Assembly: GCF_022808815.1 (NCBI RefSeq)
Contig: NZ_JAKZLC010000001.1
Coordinates: 992,001 to 1,056,000 of the forward strand
Reading direction: 5' to 3'
Origin: Geothrix paludis
GTDB taxonomy: Bacteria > Acidobacteriota > Holophagae > Holophagales > Holophagaceae
Length of the DNA: 64,000 nucleotides
Below the pieces are notes generated by a model. It saw only the letters and a list, made by a program, of their open reading frames with translations, made no database searches and was not told the DNA's origin. Both the position numbers and the translations under genes were made by a program. Shown piece by piece: positions 26,504-33,354 of the stretch; positions within the stretch are counted from its first letter, which is position 1, and each line of letters opens with the position of its first letter.

Positions 26504-27744
26504 GCCACCCGGTGCGCGGCCGCGAGGTAGGCCTGCATGATCCGCGTCGGATCCTCCAGGAGGCGCTGCTTCCAGATGCCCAGGCGGACCCGGCCTTCGA
26601 TGAGCCCGCGGAAGGCGCCCACATGGTCGGCGAACCCCACGCAATTGGCGCCCACCAGCCGGTCCCCGTCGAACTGGAGGTTCAGGTAGCGGTAGTGGAC
26701 CTCGTCGAGCACCTCGGTGGATTCCCCGCCCGGAACCCCCTGCCATTCCCCGAAGGAGGAGGACACCAGGCCGAGGGTGGTCAGCACGTTGAAGACGAAG
26801 CTGCCGCGGAACTGGGCGGGCTTCCCGGCCATGTTCAGCGCGGCGATCCGGCCCTGCTCCACCGCGTTGGGCTGGATGGCGTTGATCCGCCGCTGGCCCG
26901 TGAGGCAGTCGGTCGCCTCGGCCACATCCCCCGCCGCGTAGATGCCGGGGGCGCTGGTCTGCATGGCCGCATCCACCAGGATGCCGTGGCCCACCTCGAT
27001 GCCGCTGCCTTCCAGGAAGCCCAGGGTGGGATCCACGCCCACCACGCTGAGGTAGAGGTCCGCCGGCAGCGTGCGCCCTTCACCCAGAGCCACCTGGAGG
27101 ACGCCCTCCTTGATCGAGAGGCCCTGGGGCTGGGTGTGGGTGAGGACCTTCACACCCTTGGCCTCGCACCACTTGCGGATCAGGCCGCTGGCGGTGGGGT
27201 TCATCATGCGGCGCACCATGTAGCCGCTGCGGACGAGGATGGTGAGGTCCACGCCACGGGAGAGCAGGCCCTCCATGATGATGCAGCCCACGAAGCCCGC
27301 GCCCATCTGGACGATGCGGGTGCCGGGGCGGGCCTCGGCCAGGATGGTGCGGGCGTCCTCGAGGGTCCAGCAGCTGTGCACGCCCGGAAGGTCCATGCCC
27401 GGGATCTTCTCCAGGCTGGGGTGGGAGCCGGTGGCGATGAGCAGCCGGTCGAAGGGGAGCTGGCGGCCGCCGCCCAGGTCGACGGTGCGGCGGGCGGTAT
27501 CGATGCCCTTCGCCCGGGCCTGCACGAGCTGGATCCGCAGGCGGTCGTAGTGGTCGGCGTCCTTCCGGATGCGGGTGCCCGCCTCCTCGATCTCCCCCTT
27601 CAGCAGGTAGGGAATGGCCATGCGGGCGTAGGGCGGCTCCCCCTCGCCGCAGAGCAGGGTGATCTCCGCGGCGGGGTCGGCCTTGCGCAGGGTCTCCGCC
27701 GCGACCACCCCGGCGGGTCCGCTTCCGATGATGAGGTGTTTCAT
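26500..27744 (-). CDS. FAD/NAD(P)-dependent oxidoreductase, likely aldehyde oxidoreductase electron-transfer subunit
   Basis: 414 residues. Two dinucleotide-binding folds are present: FAD motif LIIGSGPAGVVAAETL at the N-terminus and a second Gly-rich motif VQMGAGFVGCIIMEGLL mid-chain. The late FAD motif GIYAAGDVAEA is also seen. It belongs to the class of NADH oxidase/ferredoxin reductase-like flavoproteins. In characterised three-subunit tungsten aldehyde oxidoreductases (AorABC) the FAD subunit passes electrons to NAD. ATG 27744 lies 13 bases after the AOR gene, and the stop overlaps the MoaD-like start. Confidence 0.87.
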   Translation of the reverse strand: MKHLIIGSGPAGVVAAETLRKADPAAEITLLCGEGEPPYARMAIPYLLKGEIEEAGTRIRKDADHYDRLRIQLVQARAKGIDTARRTVDLGGGRQLPFDRLLIATGSHPSLEKIPGMDLPGVHSCWTLEDARTILAEARPGTRIVQMGAGFVGCIIMEGLLSRGVDLTILVRSGYMVRRMMNPTASGLIRKWCEAKGVKVLTHTQPQGLSIKEGVLQVALGEGRTLPADLYLSVVGVDPTLGFLEGSGIEVGHGILVDAAMQTSAPGIYAAGDVAEATDCLTGQRRINAIQPNAVEQGRIAALNMAGKPAQFRGSFVFNVLTTLGLVSSSFGEWQGVPGGESTEVLDEVHYRYLNLQFDGDRLVGANCVGFADHVGAFRGLIEGRVRLGIWKQRLLEDPTRIMQAYLAAAHRVA

Positions 27745-27757
27745 GGGAGACCTTCGT

Positions 27758-29608
27758 TCAGACGCCGAGGCGCTTGCGTGTTTCAGCGGTGGGGACGCCA
27801 TCCTTGGTCCAGCCGCGCACCTGGTAGTACTCGGGCAGCATGACGTCGAGCTTGGACACGGCGCCTTTCTGGGGGCCCGTCTTGGCTGGCTCCTTCATCA
27901 GGCGCGGCGGGAGGTTGTCATCCTTGGCCGTGAAGCCGGCAGCGAGGTTGAACTCGCGCTCCATGTTCCAGATGCGCTCGCCCACCAGCAGCAGCCGCTC
28001 CTCGGACCAGTCGCCTTCGCAGGCGGCCTGGATCTGCGGCTGGATGTCCGACAGGCCCCAGGCGAAGGTGGTGAAGAGGCAGATGCCGGCGGAATCCACC
28101 ACGGCGGTGAGGTCCTGGAAGGCCTTCAGCATGGCGGGTTTCCCTTCGGTGGCCTGGGGTTCCATCTTCACGGGGATGCCCAAGACCTCGGGGGACACCA
28201 TGTAGCCGCGCAGGTGGCAGGCCCCGCGGTTGTTGGTGGCGTAGGCCAGGCCCATGCCCTGCAGGGCGCGCCCGTCGTAGGCCGGGAACTCCTGGCTCTT
28301 GACGGTCATGGACAGCTCGGGATGGCCGTACTTCGTGCAGAGCCGCTTGGAGCCCAGGCCCATGATCTTGCCGAAGCCCTCTCCCTTGGCAGTCATCTCG
28401 GCGAGCTTGACCAGGGCTTCCGTGGAACCGAAGGGCATCTTGAGGCCGGTCTCCTTCTCCGTGAGGACGCCCATCTCGTAGAGTTCCATGGCCGCGCCCA
28501 CGGTGGCCCCGAAGGTGATGGGATCGAAGCCGTCCTCGTTGCAGAGGAAGTTGGCGTAGGTCAGGGCCTCCAGGTCGTTCACACCATTGGCGGCGCCCAG
28601 GGCCCAGGCGGCTTCGTACTCCACGCCGCCGGAAGCGCCGTGGTACTGGGGCTTGTCCTTGATGCTGAAGTGGCCGGGATCCATGCGGGAGATGCGCCCG
28701 CAGGCGATGGTGCAGCCGAAGCAGGCGCCGTTAGTGACGAGGTTGGCCTTGCCGTCCGTGGGCCGCTTCTCGTGCATGGCCTCGCCGGAGATGTCGTGGG
28801 CGCCCTCGAACTGCACCTCGCGATGGTTGCGCGTGGGCAGCGCCCCCAGCTCGTTGATGACGTTCATCAGCACCTGGGTGCCGTAGGTGGGGAGTCCCTG
28901 CCCCGTCACGCCGTTGGCCGCCAGCACCTTCTTGCCGGCCTCGGTGGCGGCGAAGAAGGCCTCCGGGTTGGCCATCTGGTAGGCGTCGGTGCGCGTGCCG
29001 CGCACGGCGACGGCCTTGAGGTTCTTGGAGCCCATGACGGCGCCGACACCGGAGCGGCCCGCGGCACGGTGCAGGTCGTTCACGATGGCCGCGTAGAGCA
29101 CGCGGTTCTCACCGGCCCGGCCGATGGCGGCCACGCGGATCTGGGGATCCTGGTGCTGGGTCTTGATGGTCTCCTCGGTCTCCCAGACGGTCTTGCCCCA
29201 GAGGTGGGAGGCGTCCACCAGCTCGGCCTTGCCGTCGTTGATGAGGAGGTAGACGGGCTTCGGGGCAGCCCCTTCGAAGATTACCATGTCCCAGCCCGCG
29301 AACTTCAGCTCGGCGCCGAAGTAGCCGCCGGAGTTCGAGCAGGCGATGGCGCCCGTGAGCGGGCCCTTGGTCACCACGGAATAGCGTCCACCCGTGGCGG
29401 CCATGGTGCCCGTGAGCGGGCCCGTCACGAAGATGAGCTTGTTCTTGGGCGAGAAGGGATCAACCTTCGGGTCGATCTCGGACACGAGGTACTTGGTGGC
29501 GAGGCCCCGCTGGCCCAGGTAGTCCTGCGCCCACTGCATGTTCAGCGGCTCCGTGGTGCAGGTGCCGGCCTCGAGGTTCACGCGGAGAACGTTCTTGGTC
29601 CATGCCAT
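27758..29608 (-). CDS. Tungsten-containing aldehyde ferredoxin oxidoreductase
   Basis: 616 residues, the usual AOR length. The tungsten-pterin binding segment is RSGVGAVMGSKNLKAVAV. The [4Fe-4S] ligands are CFGCTIACG and the late Cys in FLCNEDGFDP. It oxidises aldehydes to acids (or the reverse) at low potential in the cytoplasm. The gene follows the four-cluster Fe-S subunit and precedes the FAD subunit, matching the AorABC arrangement of bacterial three-subunit AORs. A benzoyl-type or acetaldehyde substrate cannot be told apart from sequence. Confidence 0.95.
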   Translation of the reverse strand: MAWTKNVLRVNLEAGTCTTEPLNMQWAQDYLGQRGLATKYLVSEIDPKVDPFSPKNKLIFVTGPLTGTMAATGGRYSVVTKGPLTGAIACSNSGGYFGAELKFAGWDMVIFEGAAPKPVYLLINDGKAELVDASHLWGKTVWETEETIKTQHQDPQIRVAAIGRAGENRVLYAAIVNDLHRAAGRSGVGAVMGSKNLKAVAVRGTRTDAYQMANPEAFFAATEAGKKVLAANGVTGQGLPTYGTQVLMNVINELGALPTRNHREVQFEGAHDISGEAMHEKRPTDGKANLVTNGACFGCTIACGRISRMDPGHFSIKDKPQYHGASGGVEYEAAWALGAANGVNDLEALTYANFLCNEDGFDPITFGATVGAAMELYEMGVLTEKETGLKMPFGSTEALVKLAEMTAKGEGFGKIMGLGSKRLCTKYGHPELSMTVKSQEFPAYDGRALQGMGLAYATNNRGACHLRGYMVSPEVLGIPVKMEPQATEGKPAMLKAFQDLTAVVDSAGICLFTTFAWGLSDIQPQIQAACEGDWSEERLLLVGERIWNMEREFNLAAGFTAKDDNLPPRLMKEPAKTGPQKGAVSKLDVMLPEYYQVRGWTKDGVPTAETRKRLGV

Positions 29609-29620
29609 GGCAGTCGCTCC

Positions 29621-30097
29621 TCACACCGTCGCCGGGTTGGTGTCGGTCTTGCCGGCCCACTGGCGCATCTTCCCGAGCCCTGTCCAGTCGGCATCCACGT
29701 AGGTGATGGCTCCGGTCGGACAGGCCTTGGCGCAGGCCGGCTCGCCGTCGCAGAGGTCGCACTTCTGCACCTTGCCGGTGGAGGCCACGTAGTTGATGGT
29801 GCCGAAGGGGCAGGCGATCGTGCAGACCTTGCAGCCCACGCAGGTGGGCTCCAGCACGATCTTCGCGCCGGTGACGGGATCCAACCGGATGGCGTCCACC
29901 GGGCAGGCCGTCATGCACCAGGCCTCATCGCACTGCGTGCAGGTGTAGGGCACGAAGCGCCCTTCCTTGTGGAAGGTGAACACCTTGATCCGCGACTTCG
30001 CGATGGTGAAGCTGCGGTGGTTCTCCCAGGCGCAGGCCATCTCGCACTGGAGACAGGCCGTGCACTTGTTGGGGTCGATGTGGAGGGACTTCTGCAT
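29621..30097 (-). CDS. Four-cluster ferredoxin-like Fe-S subunit of the aldehyde oxidoreductase
   Basis: 158 residues with 16 cysteines in four [4Fe-4S] motifs: CTACLQCEMAC, CTQCDEAWCMTAC, CVGCKVCTIAC and CDLCDGEPACAKAC. This is the layout of the electron-transfer subunits of molybdenum and tungsten enzymes. It is the first gene of the aor operon and should shuttle electrons between the tungsten subunit and the flavoprotein. ATG 30097 has AGGAGG upstream. A possible promoter lies at about 30144-30149. Confidence 0.93.
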   Translation of the reverse strand: MQKSLHIDPNKCTACLQCEMACAWENHRSFTIAKSRIKVFTFHKEGRFVPYTCTQCDEAWCMTACPVDAIRLDPVTGAKIVLEPTCVGCKVCTIACPFGTINYVASTGKVQKCDLCDGEPACAKACPTGAITYVDADWTGLGKMRQWAGKTDTNPATV

Positions 30098-30143
30098 GGC
30101 GGAACCTCCTATGTGATGGCGCTGTCAGGAATGGATCGCGATG

Positions 30144-30149
30144 ATCATA
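30144..30149 (-). promoter_or_regulatory. Candidate -10 box for the aor operon
   Basis: TATGAT read on the minus strand, about 47 bases before the ATG at 30097. The -35 region 17-18 bases upstream (TCACCC) is poor, so an activator may be needed. The box overlaps ATGATCAT, a short palindrome. Confidence 0.3.
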
Positions 30150-30200
30150 GATCGGATAACGGTGGAGGGTGATGCCCATTTTTACGGCCGGGCTGAAAGG

Positions 30201-30226
30201 AAAAGGGCGCCTCGAGGCGCCCTTTT
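30201..30226. terminator. Bidirectional terminator hairpin
   Basis: A perfect 26-base palindrome, AAAAGGGCGCCTC and its complement, giving a strong G+C stem with T-run ends on both strands. It ends transcription from the minus-strand gene at 30229-31212 and shields the aor operon start. Confidence 0.9.
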
Positions 30227-30228
30227 CT

Positions 30229-31212
30229 TCAGCCCAAAGGCTCGTATTTCACCTGGAATTTCGGCGGACGGTTCACGTAGAGGATGTAACCCGCGCCGAT
30301 CAGGGCAAATAGGAGGCTCACGTAACCTGATCCCTCCTGGAAATCCGCCTCGAAGAAATGCTGCGCCGCCACGAGGGCGAGACGGAGGCTCAGTCCACCT
30401 TCCACCTCCCTCGCGGCCGAGAACAGGATGAACAGGTAGTCGCCCGCCAGGACCGTGGCCACGGTCAGCAGCACCGTCAGGGCCCGGCCGACGTGGTTCA
30501 CCTTCTCCATGCCCCGGTTGATGGCCCACGCCAGGGCCACGCCGATGCCGATGGCTCCCCACAGGAAGATGCGGTGGATCAGGTACGCGAGGCCGCCCCA
30601 CAGGACCGCCAGCACCGCTCCGGTGACAGCGCCGTAGAGGAGCCCGGCCATGGGATTGGACACGAGACCGTCGTAGGCCTCCTTGGCCCGTCGCGCCTGC
30701 TCATCCTGCGAGGCACGGCAGGGCGTGCAGATCCGCACCGGGACGCCATCCGCCGTCCAGAGTCCCTCGCGAGTCTCCCGTCCACAGCCTTCGCACTGCT
30801 CCGCCACGGGTTTCGCAGCCTTCGCCGCGAACCCCACCAGGACCTTCAGCACGGCAGCGACGGCCTCGGGCTTGGGGGCGAACAGCGAAAAAGGCCAGTG
30901 GCAGACGATGCCATCTTCCATCAGCGTCAGCGACTTCAGGAGGGCCTTGGGCACGGCCTTCTTGCCCGTGGCTTGCCGGAGATCCTCGGAACCCGCGGCG
31001 AAGGCGGCGAGCCCGTCGGGCCCCGCCGACCAGGAGCCCTTGGCGAACCGCACCAGGAACGAAACCTGTGAATGGTTCTGGTTCCTGCTCCAGGCGGCCG
31101 CCACGGGATATCCCTGCATGGACCCCACCGCGGCGGCGTTCTGCCAGGGGCCCTTGGCGACGGCTTTCAGGCCGGTGAGTTCCGCCAGGCGTACGAGACG
31201 TTTCTGGGTCAT
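30229..31212 (-). CDS. Zinc-ribbon membrane protein, function unknown
   Basis: 327 residues. The N-terminal ~140 residues are soluble and unlike any family I know. Two CxxC pairs (CEGCGRET and CTPCRAS, about residues 140-166) make a zinc ribbon. About four membrane segments follow (GLLYGAVTGAVLAVLWGGLA, the next LWGAIGIGVALAWAI, then two more), giving a short cytoplasmic C-terminal end (PPKFQVKYEPLG). It is divergent from arnD. The zinc ribbon may be regulatory or structural. No function is offered. Confidence 0.72.
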   Translation of the reverse strand: MTQKRLVRLAELTGLKAVAKGPWQNAAAVGSMQGYPVAAAWSRNQNHSQVSFLVRFAKGSWSAGPDGLAAFAAGSEDLRQATGKKAVPKALLKSLTLMEDGIVCHWPFSLFAPKPEAVAAVLKVLVGFAAKAAKPVAEQCEGCGRETREGLWTADGVPVRICTPCRASQDEQARRAKEAYDGLVSNPMAGLLYGAVTGAVLAVLWGGLAYLIHRIFLWGAIGIGVALAWAINRGMEKVNHVGRALTVLLTVATVLAGDYLFILFSAAREVEGGLSLRLALVAAQHFFEADFQEGSGYVSLLFALIGAGYILYVNRPPKFQVKYEPLG

Positions 31213-31334
31213 GATTTCCTCATATTCAGGGTGGGGTCGACTCAGGATACCTGGGCATCGCCATTCCTGGAACCACCCGCGCGCCTTGCCTCTGCCCAGG
31301 TTCGCGGGTGCAATGGGAGCGGGAAGGAACCCTC

Positions 31335-32225
31335 ATGAAAGCCATCTCCCTCCGTGTGGACGTCGACACCCTGGAAGGCTCGGTCACGGGCATCCCCACC
31401 CTGCTGCGCCTGCTGGACAAGCACCAGATGCGGGCCAGCTTCTACTTCAGCTTCGGCCCCGACAACAGCGGCAAGGCCATCCGGCGCATCTTCCGCAAGG
31501 GCTTCCTGGCCAAGATGCGGCGCACGAACGCCACCAAGCTCTACGGCTTCAAGACCATGATGTACGGCGTGCTGCTGCCGGCGCCCATCATCTGGAAGCG
31601 CGCCGCCGCCGAGATGCGGGCCGCCAAGGCCGCCGGTCACGAGGTGGGCATCCACGCCTGGGACCACGTGCAGTACCACGACCTGCTGGACCGCAAGTCG
31701 CGGAAGTGGCTGTCGGACTGGTACGCGAACGCCCACGAGGCCTTCGGCACGGTCTTCGGCGAGAAGCCCCTAGGCGCCGTGAGCCCCGCCTGGCGGTGCA
31801 ATGACACCACGCTGGAGCTGCAGGAGGCCTACGGCCTGGCCTATGCCGGGGACTGCCGGGGCCTCGCGCCCTTCTACCCCATCGTGAAGGGGCGCACGCT
31901 CCGCACCCTCCAGATCCCCACCACCCTGCCCACCCTGGACGAGCTGCTGGGCCTGGAGGGCCGCACGCCAGACCAGGTCAACCGCGAGGTCTGGGATCTG
32001 GTGCGGGAGGACGCCCTGAACGTCTACGCCCTGCACACGGAGGTCGAAGGAGGGGCCCTGTTCGAGACCTTCGACGCCTTCCTGGGCGGCCTGCGGGAGC
32101 GCAGTGTGGTGGCCCGCACCCACGCGGACTGGCTGCCGGAGCTGAAGGCGGCGAATCCGCCGGCCAAGGCCGTCTCCCGCCGGGAGATCCCGGGCCGGGC
32201 GGGCTGGGTGAGCTGGGAAGGCTGA
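31335..32225 (+). CDS. ArnD-like polysaccharide deacetylase (undecaprenyl-phosphate aminoarabinose deformylase family)
   Basis: 296 residues. The NodB-type catalytic Asp-Asp and metal His motifs appear as LRVDVDT near the start and HEVGIHAWDHVQYHD near residue 107. SFYFSFGPDNSGKAIRR and YAGDCRGLAPFYPIV match ArnD closely. ArnD removes formyl from aminoarabinose linked to undecaprenyl phosphate, for lipid A modification. No other arn gene lies here, so it may use another lipid-linked amino sugar. ATG 31335 follows GGAAGGA. Confidence 0.85.
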   Translation: MKAISLRVDVDTLEGSVTGIPTLLRLLDKHQMRASFYFSFGPDNSGKAIRRIFRKGFLAKMRRTNATKLYGFKTMMYGVLLPAPIIWKRAAAEMRAAKAAGHEVGIHAWDHVQYHDLLDRKSRKWLSDWYANAHEAFGTVFGEKPLGAVSPAWRCNDTTLELQEAYGLAYAGDCRGLAPFYPIVKGRTLRTLQIPTTLPTLDELLGLEGRTPDQVNREVWDLVREDALNVYALHTEVEGGALFETFDAFLGGLRERSVVARTHADWLPELKAANPPAKAVSRREIPGRAGWVSWEG

Positions 32226-32283
32226 TCATCGCAAGACGATGTCTGTTGCAGTAACCTTCGGGATAGCTCATCCCGAGGTCCCC

Positions 32284-33300
32284 ATGCGCCTTCCGGCCCC
32301 GCTTCTGCTCTCCGCCCTGGCCCTGCCCCCGCTCGTGGCCCAGGCTCCCGAAGAGGCGCGCCTGAAGCGGGTGGAATCCCGCGTGAACGGCCTCAACTGG
32401 GAACTGGATGCGGTGCGAAAGGCCGCGGACGACCAGCTCTGGTTCCTGCGGTTGTCGGATGTGGCCGTGGTGGACAAGGTGACCTACACCGGGCCCCCGA
32501 ACCCCCGGGGCGAGGAGACCTATGGCATCAAGAACCAGCGGCACCCCCTGAAGATCCAGCAGTACGTCTTCGTCCCTCGCAAGGCCGAGAAGGGCCGGAA
32601 GCTGCCCCTCATCGTGCTGCCCCACGGGGGCGTCCACGGCGACTTCGGCACCTACCACGTCCACATCGTGCGGGAGATGATCGAGCGGGGCTACATCGTG
32701 GTGGCGCCCGACTACCGGGGCTCCACGGGCTACGGCAAGGGGCTGTACGACGCCATCGACTACGGCGGCCTGGAGATCGACGACGTGGTGGCCGGCCGCG
32801 ACTGGGCCGTGGAGCACCTCTCCGTGGACCCGCAGCGCTGCGCCATGGTGGGCTGGAGCCACGGCGGCCTCATCGCCCTCATGGCCGTCTTCGACCATCC
32901 GGAGAAGTTCGCCGCCTGCTACGCCGGCGTGCCCGTCTCCGACCTCCTGATGCGGGTGGGCTACGCCGGCGAGGAGTATCGGGACGACGCCGTCGTCCGC
33001 ACCATGTTCGCCGGCAAGACCCCTAGCGAGGACGTGGAGATGGTGCGGCGGCGCAGCCCCGTGTGGAACGTCCAGAAGCTGCGCACCCCCCTGCTCATCC
33101 ACACCAACACCAATGACCGGGACGTGAACGTGGTGGAGGTCGAGACCCTCATCAACGCCCTCAAGGCCGCCGGCAAGACCTTCGAGAGCAGGATCTACCA
33201 GGACGCCCCCGGCGGCCACAGCTTCAACCGCATCGACACCACGGTGGCCCAGGAGTCGCGGAAAGAGATCTACGCCTTTCTTGAGAAGCACCTCAAGTAG
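32284..33300 (+). CDS. Secreted S9-family prolyl oligopeptidase-like hydrolase
   Basis: 338 residues. A signal peptide (MRLPAPLLLSALALPPLVAQ) leads into an alpha/beta-hydrolase of the S9/dipeptidyl peptidase type. The triad is Ser192 (GWSHGG), an Asp in NTNDRDV (278 or 280) and His312 (GGHSF). It lacks the N-terminal beta-propeller of full-length prolyl oligopeptidases. It likely cleaves short peptides or esters outside the cytoplasm. ATG 32284 has GAGGT before it and gives a clean signal peptide; ATG 32239 in the same frame would be a less likely start. Confidence 0.88.
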   Translation: MRLPAPLLLSALALPPLVAQAPEEARLKRVESRVNGLNWELDAVRKAADDQLWFLRLSDVAVVDKVTYTGPPNPRGEETYGIKNQRHPLKIQQYVFVPRKAEKGRKLPLIVLPHGGVHGDFGTYHVHIVREMIERGYIVVAPDYRGSTGYGKGLYDAIDYGGLEIDDVVAGRDWAVEHLSVDPQRCAMVGWSHGGLIALMAVFDHPEKFAACYAGVPVSDLLMRVGYAGEEYRDDAVVRTMFAGKTPSEDVEMVRRRSPVWNVQKLRTPLLIHTNTNDRDVNVVEVETLINALKAAGKTFESRIYQDAPGGHSFNRIDTTVAQESRKEIYAFLEKHLK

Positions 33301-33307
33301 TTCCATA

Positions 33308-33341
33308 CGAAAATCGTGGCCCGAACGGGCCACGATTTTCG
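33308..33341. terminator. Bidirectional intrinsic terminator
   Basis: A perfect 16-bp inverted repeat (33308-33323 with 33326-33341), the arms ending in CGAAAAT and ATTTTCG. It lies between the convergent S9 hydrolase and secDF genes and can serve both. Confidence 0.93.
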
Positions 33342-33354
33342 CAAGGTGGAACCG

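Noticed and set aside
25965-30097. Benzoyl-CoA reductase-type complex
   Set aside because: Subunit makeup (AOR, four-cluster ferredoxin, flavoprotein) matches simple aldehyde oxidoreductase; no Bam heterodisulfide-reductase-like subunits are present.
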